From contig OZ024785.1 in the NCBI GenBank assembly GCA_964017065.1, forward strand, positions 4,440,588 through 4,504,587: a stretch of 64,000 bases of DNA, read 5' to 3'. The notes below the pieces were generated by a model, which saw only the letters and a list, made by a program, of their open reading frames with translations, did not search any database and was not told where the DNA came from. This document shows positions 23,420 through 35,697 of the stretch, in pieces. The DNA is from Haliclona indistincta. Taxonomy: Eukaryota > Porifera > Demospongiae > Haplosclerida > Chalinidae. The position numbers and the translations under genes were made by a program. Position 1 is the first letter of the stretch; each line of letters starts with the position of its first letter.

Positions 23420-24770
23420 GTTTGTGTCCTTTTTTCTTTTTCTTGGAGTTTTTAATTTTTGGTGCAGTTCGGCAGGATCTCTTTGTTTCCACCAATGGTT
23501 TGTTTGCTGTTGTTGATAGATTGAGATTTTAACTTGTAGCTCATTATTATTCCTAAATACTGAAACCAGCTCATGCATTCATGCATGCTGCAGGAATGCA
23601 TAGCATACGAGCCCCGCCCACTCTGGTATAAAGAATTCTGTACAGCTGTGATACTATCTGGCAAGGAGCAGAACGGTGATACTACACGAGCTTACTCAGT
23701 GATTTGCTCTTTGAACACTCCAGACGCCCATATGAGCTCTCCATACGGCGATACTCTACTTCTAGAATTCGTGTTGGTTGGTCACGTGCGTATTGCGACA
23801 ACATGGCGTCTAACACCTAGCTGACAACGTTTCGTGATCGTGAGCTCGTCAAATCTATATCGTTTCGCTAAAAACTAAGTTCAAAAGCCACCTGCCAGGA
23901 TAATTTCACGTCTTTACATGGGTGTTTTGGTCTCGGCACTGCTCGCGTAACGACGATGACTAAACCCGATTTTCATCGTTTTCATGTTCGTCATTTTAGT
24001 AACAATTTCGAGCAATTTTCTTGATACTGCAAGATGGGACAACGCCAGAGACGAGGTGTGAGTGTTATTGGACGTATAAAATTGATCACTTGGCGAAATA
24101 TCTGCGTTTGAATCGACTCCCGCCGGTTTCGAAGCCTGTTAACCCGATTTACAACCACGTAACTCAGTTGATCAGGTTTAAAACCGAACGTTTCAATGCT
24201 TCAGGGTGCCCACCTGCACTGATGCTAGATCGACAGAACCTACGTAGGAGCGCCGTCACGGTTATAGCTCATGCAGTGCAGCGCAGCAAGACTGGAAAGG
24301 TGTCTGCGGAGGCGCGATTTCAAAGCACTAATCATGTGCTACTACAGTCATCGACAGGAGCGTCGTTGTAAGTCAGGGTTTAGCAGCGCAGCACAGCAAG
24401 CTGGCCTGCTAAATTGACAGTAATGCCGTTACGAGTGGTTCAGCAACGCAGCGCAGCAAGAAATGTTGTGTGCATGCAACTGAGTTGTTTTTAACAATCA
24501 AACTGCACTAAATCCATAGGAACATGTCACAGCTTCTTCTTCAGACGTGACTCCTGTACATGAAAGCAAATTTAAAGAACAATAATGATTGCGATGCAAT
24601 GTTCATTGTAGTTATAGACAAACACTCCAGTTATGTTTAGTCGAAGTCTATTACACGCGCGACTGACTTAGCCACTATGCACGCTTTTGAATTTGGCGCA
24701 CAGCTAACCCGCTTCGAAACCTGTCGACCGGCTTCGAAGCGGGTCAAAGGTTGTGAATCGGGTCGTAAGA
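23420..24770. repeat. Non-genic stretch with right part of a TTACGACCC element
   Basis: From about 24106 to 24769 this matches the element at 52000-53502 and ends GGTTGTGAATCGGGTCGTAA-like, but the left terminus is missing. 23420-24105 has open frames with no recognisable domain; I see nothing I can name. Confidence 0.45.
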
Positions 24771-25989
24771 CCTAAGGAATCCCGTGAGGGGAAGTGTCAA
24801 ACCAACCTAATTAATAATTCATGAGTTGAGTATTTTGACAAAGTCGATAATAATTCCGGTTTTTTATGACTATAAGCCTCCTAAAACTTTTCAAAAGGTC
24901 AAGTAAATAGTATTGTTTTAATAATTATTGAAAAAATACATGTATAATTGTGACAAAGTCTTTTGTCTGTGTGTAGCTTATGTATGTGTGCACTAAGTAG
25001 GTGTTATCTGTCTTTGGTTGGTTGTGTAGTTTTGTGTTATTGTATCTTGGTCTTTAGTGGTGTGTCTGTGAGTTTTGTATCACTGATTGGTCTGTTTGTG
25101 AGTTTTTTAGTTTCTTGATTTGTCTGAGTTGTTGGTATTAAAGTGTGTGTTGTAAGGAATATTATCGATCTAATTCGTGGAAAACTTGAAATCGCGTCAT
25201 TAATGTTCTCCGTCAATCTGTTTAACTCTTTAGGGACTGAATTATTTTGACGAAAAATTGACTTGCTCTAAACTGACAGTTTGTCTTGCATTTTCTACAA
25301 CATGCAGTACGTTAGCTGTTCCAAACTAGCACTGTTGTTTCCTGGTATGTCAAAGTTTACAACCATGTATTAAACTCTGAGTTGGCCACTCCCACTTAGG
25401 AACTGAAGCCGCTTAAGTGCTGCGACCTCGCCATTTTTCAGCCAATTTTGGTCTTCGTTTAGCCCTTGTTACTGATACAAAAACCTGGTGGTGTCCAGGT
25501 GAGCAAACAGCATAGTTTAGACCATATTCCATGCCCAAGTATGCATTTCCGGGCATCCTGAAGCCTTAAAAATGCCAAAAGTGGCGAGGGCTCCGCCCCT
25601 TCGAACCCCGGGTTAACGGGGGCACATCCCCTTTAAAATTACCCCGTGCTGTACGTTGTAGTGGGGAGGGCGCGCTGAAAAACAGGTGGTTTTTTCAGGT
25701 AAAGTCATCTTATGCAAATAAACTTGATTTGACCTTTCTAGAGCACTTTTTGCACTTTTTATGACGTCTAGAGTAGGTGGAGTCATATAGACCTTTTCGG
25801 TGCGAATCGCACGTCACTAGGTGCGATGCGGCAAGTAGGCGTTTTCGCACCGTGGCGTGTAAGTTACACCCCTTGGTGAGAGCGTGTACGGGTTAGCGGG
25901 ACATGAGTTCCTACTTCCAAGGCCTAGATAGAGCCACCAAAGACAGATATCCGCAAAAACTCGAGCTAGCTGGCTTGGGTTTAAAGGAC

Positions 25990-27410
25990 AATCCCTATTT
26001 GGTCGCAAGACACATGGTTCTGTTCTATTGAATGCAAACGACAGCATTGTCAATAAGAAATCATTCCTTGTTTGTACATTATGTGATTTTTGTTAACTTT
26101 ACTGTTTGTTTTTTCAATGTTATTAATAAGCAAAGTCGATCTTACAAGGGAACAATTGAAGGACAAGAGCTGCACACACAGTTAAAATTCTATCTATGTT
26201 TGCACAATCTTGAGAATCATGATTGTTCTTGGTGGGAGAGTTCCTTGCAGAATTTTGTATTTGTTTTTAGGAGACCTATCACTCGCTTGACATGTATACG
26301 GACTTCTGAGACCTTTTTGGACACTTCCACTTTGTGCAAACTTAGTTGCTGCTTCCCTCCATAAACTAGGTATCTGCACTGTAGTCGGGCACCATGGACA
26401 CCAAGATCATCGGCATTATCAAATCCTCTGTCAGCTAACTAAAGATTGAATCACCTTTGTTCAGGAACTCGCTGTGATGAGTGATGTGTTTATCGGGATT
26501 TCACTAAGACATTCAGGACATATTCAAACAAATTCCATGATACCGAGTCCAATGTAGAATTTTGTTGCTTTGTCATTTTCTTGTACAATTGTAACAACAG
26601 AAGATTTTGAGGGATTATTGTAGATGTTGCAAAAAATGATTGGACATTCTTTGCCTGTCGCCATCTAATTCAACCGCCTCATCTTGCCCTTCAGCCTCTT
26701 CATCACTTTGCCTGTTACCAGCTAATTCAATCTATCTGTCCACACCACTTTCAACTTCTTCATTACTCTGCCTTGAATTTGAGACATCTGTACCTGATCC
26801 ACTACTGCAAGGGGTGGTCACTCCAATTGGTCCTGTACTCACATGTGCGACCACGGTCAAGAATTTTGACCGGCCAAAATCGGGTATTGACTGTTGACCG
26901 CACCGATTTTACCGCGTTTATCAGTGGTAACAAGTAAGCCCCTGGTAATTAGCTAGCTTGGGCACGTCTTGACCGTTGAATAGAACGGGTCCAGCAAGCC
27001 TTGACCATTCCTTTATTTCTGTCTTCACCATTTTGAGCGCGGTCGCAGATGTGAGTACAGGACCAATTGGAGTGACCACCCCTTGTACTGGCTGTGTTGA
27101 AGTTTCAGTGTATTAAATACAAACAACGTTGGCACATAGTCAACGTGGCCTGCTCTGCTATCAGGCTTGCCTATTATAGTAGATTTAGTCATAAAATCAC
27201 GTCATACGCAACAATCTGACATAACAAACCTGTAACAAAGTGGCTACCACACAGTCTAGTGTATTTGGATGGAGTCCAGTTAGCTCTTCTCATGGTACGG
27301 ATCCATTTTTGTCTCCTGTTTTTAGGATAAGCGGGAAAACGATAAAATACGATGTCTGCTGGCCGACCAAGGCGATTAGAGCAACCATAGGCACAACAGC
27401 TAGTAACCAT
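25990..27410 (-). pseudogene. THAP plus DDE (DDE_Tnp_4 type) transposase, broken
   Basis: The exon at 27410-27235 encodes a nearly complete THAP zinc finger: CCAYGCSNR, FYRFP, W, W and LCGSHF. It splices in phase to an exon from 27178 reading GKPDSRAGHVDYVPTLF, the usual continuation of THAP domains. A 278-bp MITE then interrupts it. Further down are an acidic linker with an internal TAG, DKATKFYIGL, RGFDNADDLG and VRIHVKRVIGLLK, then a frameshifted KNKYKILQGTLP. These match the conserved blocks of Harbinger/ISL2EU-class DDE transposases. Stops, frameshifts and the MITE show that it is dead. Confidence 0.75.
26808..27085. mobile_element. 278-bp MITE inside the THAP pseudogene
   Basis: Ends CAAGGGGTGGTCACTCCAAT and its reverse complement are flanked by TACTG (26803-26807, 27086-27090). 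Confidence 0.75.
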
Positions 27411-28001
27411 CGTCTCTGCCTAAATCACTGCAATGAACACGCTTCTAACCAAGGGGTATAACTCGCACGTTGAAATGGCACGCCTACCGCGCCCGCCGCT
27501 TACGTGTGATTCGCACCGAAAAGATGTATAGGCCTTAAAGGGTTAATCCATACTATCTTCATCATTATCAACAACTTTGTCATCGTACTCCATCTGGTCT
27601 GAGTTTGTGCTACCAGATCCTTGCGGTTGCCACATGCAGGAGAGCACATTATATTATGCATTTTACAAGTACACCCATGCTGCTACAATCGGTCTGGCAG
27701 TTGTACCTGATTACATGTAGTAGTTCTTCTGGTGCTGGAGGCAAGTCAGTGAGTATTGGGTTTCTTAGAGAAAGATCATCAGCAGTGACTTTAATACTAA
27801 CAACTCAGACAAATCAAGATACTAAAAACTCACAAACGTACAGATCAATCAGTGATACAAAACTAACAGACACACCACTAAAGACCAAGGTACAATAACA
27901 CAAAACTACACAACTAACCAAAGACAGTTAACACCTACAAAGACAGTTAACACATACAGTCCTACCACAAGCTACACATAGACAAAGGACTTTGTCACAA
28001 T

Positions 28002-28321
28002 CAGTGGCGTAGGAAGATTTTTTGAGCAGGGGGGCCCAACATTTAGGCGAGCGGAGCGAGCCGAAAAATTTTGCTAATTAACATTCATAAGGGGCGTTAT
28101 TTCAGCGATTTTATGGCTATCTCCGACATGCAAACGTGCTACGTGAAATTTTATTAGCTGCACTGATGGCATGGCAGTGTATAGTGTAGTGGTCTAGGTA
28201 TTAAACTGAGACTCGTTGGCAATGCAACAGACTTGCTGGGTACTTTCTGAACAACTCTATAGGTAAGCTCAAAAAAAAGAGGGGCCCTGGCCCCTGTGGC
28301 CCCCCTGTTCCTACGCCCATG
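28002..28321. mobile_element. hAT-like MITE with 8-bp target duplication
   Basis: CAGTGGCGTAGGAA and TTCCTACGCCCATG ends are flanked by GTCACAAT (27994-28001, 28322-28329). The empty site is present in the second copy of block Y (about 58830). An 8-bp duplication with CAGTGGCG ends is typical of hAT elements. Confidence 0.85.
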
Positions 28322-28534
28322 GTCACAATTATACATGTATTTTTTCAATAATTATCAAAACATACTTTTACTTGACCTTTCGAATGTTTAAAAAGTTCTA
28401 GGAGGCTTAAAGTCATAAAAAACTGGAATTATTTATTATATATAATATGTCAAAAACTCAACTCATGAATTATTAATTATGTTGGTTTAAAAAACATTGG
28501 ATTTTTTATACTTCCCCTCACGGGATTCCTTAGG

Positions 28535-29765
28535 ACTTTTAGTATGTTATAGAGGACATTTTTCTGTGTAGGAAACAGCTAAAAATGTTTGTGTTGCAAA
28601 TAGTCAGAGGTTGACCCATTTTCCATAAAATGCCTAGTGTACTAATAATGTTGGCATTGCACATGCAATTCCCATTGTGGGGGGCATGGTAAAATTCTTA
28701 TTACAACATAATGTGTATACTACAGCTAGATAGAGGTCAGCTTTTCAGTCGAAATTAGGTATGATCATTCTGGAACTTGCATGAGGATTACAATGTATGT
28801 CCATGCATTATGTAATAACTAAAAACATGCACAAACATCAGAAAAAGGAATTACTAACATACTATCCATACAGAGCTACTATATACTATCCTTACATAGC
28901 TACCATACTAGCTACCCCACTTTGTGGGCTCAATATGCTCCTGCTAGTAATGAAATGCTCTATACATGTAATGATATCTGACCATTAAGCTCAAAACTGT
29001 GTAGGATGCCCTGGAGGTGCCCACGAATTCACACATAGTTGCAGTAAAATAATTATTCACACGTGTCAAAATTGTATAACCAGATTTAGCAGTGACATAA
29101 AGCTTCTAATTACAGCCCTATATCCATCTCAAGTGCGCACACTCTCCTCTACACTTGTGAAATATCAAGAAGAAACACTAACCTCCCAACCCTGTGACAA
29201 GTTCAGACTCAAACCACATTACTTCAAACACCAAGTCACTATTATAGATATATACTCTTAGTCCAGTCTCCTCCAAGTTATTTCATCTCTGATCAGTGTT
29301 GACAAAATTATACTCACAAGTTCAATTTTTAGAATATTACAATTTCTTAAGAGGACACTGTGGGGGCAGGCAACGACAGACCATCACAACACTCACAAGT
29401 TACTCAAACTACGTATGCCCCAGTGCCAAGCCTACACACACAGCTGCATCTTATTTTGCAGTGCCAGGCCCAAAGCTACGGACCTGCTTGCAGCATTGTC
29501 TCAGCATGCACTGTAATTCACAATCAGGTTGCAACAGCCTCATGCATGTCGTTTTTGGTCAGCGCAGCACGTTAGCATACTATAGGTCTCGGTTAACGGA
29601 GAAATTAGGAAGAGTTGAAACTTTTCTGAACAATGAGATAATGATGTAGTGTTGTATGTAGTGTAACTAGTATCTTTAACCCATGCAAAAGACATTATTA
29701 CCTGATCTTGACTACCTTACATCAAGTTACAAGTTCCATGTAGATGAACAAGTAGAGAATTACAG
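28535..29765. other. Upstream region of copy B, no gene seen
   Basis: Related to 35880-37060, 46100-47080 and 59031-60225, upstream of copies C, E and F. It ends in a conserved stretch (GTAGATGAACAAGTAGAGAA) directly before the TATA box. Confidence 0.5.
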
Positions 29766-29773
29766 TATAAAAG
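29766..29773 (+). promoter_or_regulatory. TATA box of copy B
   Basis: ACAGTATAAAAGCTG, 96 bp before the ATG, in a block shared with C, E and F. Confidence 0.7.
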
Positions 29774-29861
29774 CTGATTTTAGGTTCAGTTCAAACCAAC
29801 AATTCATTGAGTACCACAGTTGATTCAATCTATCTATAGAAGAAGCTCTTTATTCACTGAA

Positions 29862-30666
29862 ATGTCTGTCATTGTCAGAGTATTGTTTTTACTGGTAGTC
29901 AGCAGTAGTGTTTCAGTCATTCAGTCTGCACCTTGTAATAACACAAATACTAGTTGTAAGGATATTATCAAAATAAAATGTGTAGATTTGAATAGTAAAA
30001 CTGCATCAGTGAAAATAACAGCATCATTTAGGATAATACAAAAGGTATGTTGCAGATAATAACACATTGTTTTGAATATTTATTTATTGCTCCATATACA
30101 CAGGTGCACAAGTTATACACAGGTGTTTGCCGATCGGCAATGATATGTAGGGATGATAAGTTTGGCGTTAACGTTTCTCAACTACCAAGTATTGATTGTA
30201 AAAGGCTTCCTCTTCCTCTTTTTGAGCTACATCAAGTGAATGCTATTATTGAAGAGCGTTTAAACAGCTGTACAGTAAACTCTAACAGCAGCATGCAGAT
30301 GCAAGCTATTTCTATATTTATCAAAGACTTTCTTTCAAGAACCTGTGAATTTGTAAGCCAACATTTATATGTACTCTTAATATGTCATCTTTCACTCTCT
30401 TATTATAGGCATCCACTAGATGTAGTAATATAGACTGTTCTACATATGCAGATCTATCTGATACTCTTGATGTATGCACTTTCTCCACCGAATCACTTTT
30501 CTGGAAGGCAAGACTTATTACAGAGACCATCAAATGGAAGTTTGTGGACGCTTTATATTTTACTATCCCTCCTCCATGTCTTTGCTTCTGGATTGACAAT
30601 GTGATGACTGGTACTTATAAAAAAACTAAAATCTGCTCTGTCAAACAACTATTAGGTTTTAGTTAA
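29862..30666 (+). CDS. Copy B: small secreted protein, subfamily II
   Basis: Exons 29862-30044, 30104-30352 and 30409-30666, phase 0, 229 aa. Signal peptide 1-22 (one extra Ser relative to the others). Cys-rich N-terminal segment after the signal (PCNN, SCKD, KCVD), then ERLNSCTV, RTCEF, RCSN, IDCST, VCTF, PPCLC and ICSV. Exon 2 has a unique insertion (GVCRSAMICRDDK) near its start, adding two Cys. The frame ends KQLLGFS, as in copy F. Confidence 0.8.
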
Positions 30667-32415
30667 TAAACTGATCTACTATTAAAGTGCTTAATAAAAT
30701 TATTTCTCAACTTTATTTTGTAAAAAATTATTACTATTAATTAAATCAACTGACTATCAAGTATTACATGTACATAAATACATAAGAGAGGGAAAGAAGA
30801 TGGTGTTAATGGCAACTATTGCTGTAGAAAACTCGACTTGAAATTTAATGTAAACAAGAGCACATAATTTTTAAATTGATTAGCAGATATGAACAATCAA
30901 TTCAATCAACCCTCCATGTATTCCAAGTGATTATACTTCACACTGTATTTCCATTCTCCAATACACTCTCCTTCCTTCTGCATTGTGAGTCACTAAATTC
31001 AAAGTCACGTACTTCCATGAGTGTATGTGTGTGCATGTACATAACACCTTGTATCAAATTGTTGACTATATTTATTATCAGCTTGAAGTTGTGTGAACTG
31101 TCATTGGTACCGCAATACCTATAAGAGTATGCAACCGTCAATATGGCCTGTTGGACGGCGTTGGGCATACAATTAAGCAGAACGCATTAGGACTGTAATG
31201 CCAATGATAATTTTATTCACAGTTCTTTACTGATTCACAACTCAGTCATCGTTGTGTGTAGGTAGCCTTGTGATACAGAAAATGCCCAACGGGGCATATT
31301 GATGGTTGCACACTCTTAGTCTTAGGTAATGGACTCTTGGTCAGGACAGTGAGAGTGTCAGAGCGATGAGTCGGGTAGGTGCATCGAGAGCATTGTCTTG
31401 CAGGAATTAATAGTTGTAGATACCTTTGTCTGTTGCCTCAACAACACCACAGTAACCTAAGCAGTTGAGTAGTGATAAAAGTGACATGCTTACATACATG
31501 CATGCTCACTGAGTGAGTTTATACAGCAACAATGCAATTTGTTAGTCGAAAAAACACTAAGACCTTCATGTAAGCCACACAACATTTGGACTCGGAATAA
31601 CTGTTATGATAGAGAACTCCCTCACAATAAAAATGTTATAAGAAAATAGAAAGATAGATACAAGATGCATTAGATGCCATTCAGCAGCTTCTCTCTATCA
31701 CAATCTCTATGTTCTATGAGTACACTGATAATAATAACTAAATTTGGAAGCAGACCTCTCACACTAACAATAGCATGACAATCATTATGTGACTGTGAAT
31801 GGCAAACACCTCATTTTTGAGACCACTTTGTAAGTGCGATAATAGCTATAATATGAAAGCACCGCACTCATAGCAAGATCATGCATCATAAAAATGTATC
31901 ACTGTGAATATTGCAGTTGCGTTAAATTTTTACCAATATCGCATATATTGCACTATAAAAATAGAGGCAGGACGTTTGCCTCCTTTTCGCATTTAGAGTC
32001 AAATAATTTAACTGAAGTAACGATTAGATCAGAAGTTGATTGTTACTTCATAATCTGCTCGTATGACATTATGTACCCATTGAGTGGGGGCATGTATTCT
32101 AATAATGTACTACAGAGCCGGGGAAGCCGGGGTTCAGAACTTCATGTAAGTTGGGTATCATATAACGATTATCGTTCTGGAACTTTCATGTATGGGGATT
32201 GTCTTTTGGAAAAAACCAATAACATCATAAAACACAATTTGGTATTACAGCTATCAATAATATTTTTTTATTGCATAGATAATTATTCTATATTGTGTAG
32301 TATTAAGTTCATCAAAGTGCTCTATACTGTGCACTGGCGGAAATCTGAAAGCATTACATTGCTGCTGGGCAACGATATGTAGGGATGACAATGATATAAA
32401 TACAGCGGTTTTATT
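30667..32415. other. 3' flank of copy B, no gene seen
   Basis: Repeats the flank structure of the other copies: MITE at about 31130-31312, then degraded remains of the convergent minus-strand gene. Matches 61110-62860 nearly base for base. Confidence 0.5.
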
Positions 32416-34444
32416 AACCCTCGGCGCATGCGCGAGGGTTACGGTACTTGCTCTGTCATTAACCCTCGGCGCATGCGCGAGGGTTACGGTACTTGCTTTG
32501 TCGTTCTGTCTGTCTGTCTCTTCTGCTACAGAGATCAGCGATCGCTTCTACGCGTCAACTAAGGTATGAACAGGCTAAGCATGACCATGGCTTGCAATGT
32601 GACTCGTGGATTATGCTAAAATGCTTTCGTTCCCGAGTTATGGCTGGCTCACCTGGACGGCCATCTTGGACCTTTCTGACAACAAAAGCGCACATGGTTG
32701 ACAACCTAGGTACTTGTAGATTCCATCTAAACTGCAAGACAGCTCTGGGGGTGCGTAGACATCTCAAGAAAAAGCCTATCAAGGCCAAGAGCAATGGCTA
32801 CCTACTCAGTGTTCACGGTCACGCCCACTTGACACACCTTGTCCTTGTGGTCAGCACGAGGTCAGCACTTTGCTGTCTTCTGGTTAGCAGTGCAATTTCA
32901 ATAGCAAGCAAGTTTGCTTTTAGCTGCAAAGCTCCTTCTGCAAACCATAACTAAGGAGCTAACTCTACAATGTGCAACACGCCGAGGGTTTCGTGAAGTC
33001 TGTTCATTAACCCTCGGCGCATGCGCGAGGGTTACGGTACTTGCTTTGTCGTTCTGTCTGTCTGTCTCTTCTGCTACAGAGATCAGCGATCGCTTCTACG
33101 CGTCAACTAAGGTATGAACAGGCTAAGCATGACCATGGCTTGCAATGTGACTCGTGGATTATGCTAAAATGCTTTCGTTCTCGAGTTATGGCTGGCTCAC
33201 CTTGACGGCCGTCTTTGACCTCTCTGACGACAAAAGCGCCCATAGTTGACTACCTAGGTACTTGTAGATTCCATCTAAACTGCAGGACAGCTCTGGGGGT
33301 GCATAGACATCTCAAGAAAAAGCCTATCAATGGCTACCTACTCAGTGTTCACGGTCACGCCCACTTGACACACCTTGTCCTTGTGGTCAGCACTTTGCTG
33401 TCTTCTGGTTAGCAGTGCAGTTTCAATAGCAAGCAGGTTGGCTTTAGTCTAGCCGCTAGCCCTCTTTTCGCTAATAATTAATGGGCGGGGTCACAGCAAG
33501 GCGAAAAGAGGGTCTAGCAAAACTCGCAAGTCAATGAGTTTCAACTGACCAATCAGATTTTTCGTGTATATAGTAGCCCCAAAATGTTAAGGAGAAGGCG
33601 TACACGTGGTTTTCATTGCCATGTCGGTGTGTCAACAGTTCAATAGCAGCGGCTAACTGTTGACACACCGACATGGCAATGAAAACCACGTGTACACGCC
33701 TTCTCCTTAACATTTTGGGGCTACTATATACACGAAAAATCTGATTGGTCAGTTGAAACTCATTGACTTGCGAGTTTTGCTAGACCCTCTTTTCGCCTTG
33801 CCGTGACCCCGCCCATTAATTATTAGCGAAAAGAGGGCTAGCGGCTAGACTAGTTGGCTTTAGCTGCAAAGCTCTTTCTGCAAACTATAACCAAGGAGCT
33901 AACTCTACAATGTGCAACACGCCGAGGGTTTCGTGAAATCTGTTCTTCATTCACTCGTTCGTTCGTTCGTTCATTCTGTCCAACGAGCTGCAGAGACCAT
34001 CGCTCACTTCTGAAACTCGGTAAAGGTATGAACAGGCTTAGCATGACAATGGCTTGCAATGTGACTCGTGGATTTTGCTAAAGTGCTTTCGTTCTCGAGT
34101 TATGTATGGCTGTCTCACCTTGACAGCCATCTTGGACCTCTCTGACTACAAACGCACCCATAGTTGACTATCTAGGTACTTGTAGATTCCATCTAAACAG
34201 CAGGACAGCTCTGGGAGTGCGTAGACATCTCAATAAAGAGCCTATCAAAGCCAAGAGCAATGGCTACCTACTCAGTGTTCACGGTCACGCCCACTTGACA
34301 CACCTTCTCTCGGTTGTGGTCAGCACTTCGCTGTCTTCTGGTTAGCAGTGCAGTTTCAATAGCAGGTTGGCTTTAGCTGCAAAGCTAACTAAAAAGCTAA
34401 CTCTGCAATGTGCAACACGCCGAGGGTTTCGTGAAGGCTGTTCA
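32416..34444. mobile_element. Tandem cluster of an AACCCTCGGCG-ended element
   Basis: About three copies of a roughly 550-bp unit. Each starts AACCCTCGGCGCATGCGCGA and ends CACGCCGAGGGTTTCGTGAA plus CTGTTCA, so 11-bp inverted ends are visible. The empty site lies in block Y copy 2 (TATTATTACTTC near 62865), giving a duplication of TT or TTA. A single copy is at 58035-58583. Open frames inside are not conserved between copies. Confidence 0.65.
33445..33852. mobile_element. 408-bp near-perfect foldback element, 8-bp duplication
   Basis: Arms of about 195 nt, starting TAGTCTAGCCGCTAGCCCTC, pair almost perfectly around a loop of about 14 nt near 33650. GTTGGCTT flanks both sides (33437-33444, 33853-33860). 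The sister units without the insert show the empty site. Confidence 0.85.
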
Positions 34445-34618
34445 TTACTTCTTGTAAGGATAAAGTGTAAACCGTAGAGCGTAGCCTGTGCACTAATGCA
34501 TTAAAAATGTCATTAAGTCTTTGGTCGTGCTCTATTGTGTGAATATATGCCAGTGATTTGACACATTAGTGACTGCAAGGTGACGCTTTACAATCAAAAT
34601 ATACCTTGCAAGAAGTAA
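34445..34618. mobile_element. MITE with TTACTTCTTGCAAGG ends
   Basis: TTACTTCTTGTAAGG and CCTTGCAAGAAGTAA inverted ends. The second copy is at 62870-63044. Confidence 0.6.
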
Positions 34619-35435
34619 TAAAACCTCTGTATAGATTCATCAATAATAATCTATTAATTAGCAATTATTGTTATCGAGTCCATCTATGGTTTCACAATAT
34701 CATTGCTGATGTAATTGTGTATAAATGAATTTAACAGCTGTTGTTAAATCTATTTAAAAATTAATTAGTATTACTGCACAATGTCTTCAACTATAGCACT
34801 GAGCATCGACATTCAGAAATGACATTCAGATTGAAAATCGGTCACAAAGGTTAAATAATTTATTGTTCGCGAAAATTATTATTGTTCGCGAAATGCTATT
34901 CTCGCGCATTTGCGAAAATTTTCTCTGGCGAAGATTTCCCGCTATACGGTATCTATTTAAGCCTAAAACATCAGCAGAAGCGAGTATTTCCAGGAAAACA
35001 GCGATTTTTGGTCCGTAACTAACAGACTCCACTCTGTCATTCTGTTTGAACTCCGTTACTAGGTTATGCCTACTCGCGCACGCCCGTGTATATAGTTATT
35101 CTAATACAAGCGCACCTTTATACACATTGCTTGGAATGCGAGTGCTGCTGCCACCATAGATACTATGCTGCCACTAGCAGTGTTTACAGTAGATAACGAG
35201 CAAATCTTCACTGGTACACTGGATTTGTCTGTTCAGGCTTGTAAGAATGCTAGCTTAAACTTAACTAATCGTCTAATGTTGCATGGTACGAGTGTTGCAT
35301 GCATGCAGTGGAGATCGAGTCGATCGCCAGTGTAATGACGGTCAGCTGAAATAGTTCAAGAGGCTCTTTACACTGTATTAGCATAAGTGCCAACTAAGTC
35401 ATTAATAAAAAAAGATGAGAAACGAGTAATAAAAA

Positions 35436-35697
35436 CATTTCAACCAAAATGCAAAAGATTTAGGGTTGGTACATTACGGAAAAATAATGGAAACAAGATT
35501 TTGAAATGAAAAAGATTGTAACAATAGCAGTATAATGCTACCTCCCTAAATTAACTGCTTTCGATAGGTGTGGTTAATTTAATAGGGAGGTAGCATTATA
35601 CTGCCATTGTTACAATCCTTTTCATTTCAAAATCTTGTTTCCATTCTTTTTCGATAAATGTACCAACCCTAAATCTCTTGCATTTTGGTTAAAATGA
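35436..35697. mobile_element. Foldback MITE
   Basis: Two arms of about 115 nt (CCAAAATGCAAAAGATTTAG against its complement at about 35670-35690) around CTGCTTTCGATAGGTGTGG. The duplicate begins at 63861 and is cut by the window end. Confidence 0.7.

Larger units (their letters stand above)
25226..27542. mobile_element. TTAA-flanked element carrying a dead THAP transposon
   Basis: TTAA (25222-25225, 27543-27546) flanks CTCTTTAGGG and CCTTAAAGGG ends. The empty site CTGTTTAATCCATAC is present in block Y copy 2 (about 54420). An inner pair of inverted ends, CTTTTCGGTGCGAATCGCAC near 25793 and its complement near 27505, encloses the THAP-DDE pseudogene. A second element therefore seems to sit inside a piggyBac-type one. 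Confidence 0.7.
24771..28534. mobile_element. Element with long inverted arms, CCTAAGGAATCCCG ends
   Basis: CCTAAGGAATCCCGTGAGGG at 24771 is repeated inverted at the right end (28534). Long stretches of the arms match inverted (for example the region around GTGTGTCTGTGAGTTTTGTA against 27840-27890). The arms are interrupted by a TTAA element (25226-27542) and a hAT-like MITE (28002-28321). No transposase of its own is seen. Confidence 0.65.

Noticed and set aside
24021..24371. 116-codon open frame, plus strand
   Set aside because: Overlaps the TTACGACCC repeat; the counterpart at 52100-52290 carries indels that break it.
32493..32954. 153-codon open frame, plus strand
   Set aside because: Lies inside the AACCCTCGGCG repeat; the sister units at 33006-34440 and 58035-58583 break the frame.
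35165..35246. Possible first exon (MLPLAVFTVD) with a GTAAGA donor
   Set aside because: Identical in the second block at about 63590, but no following exon was found.
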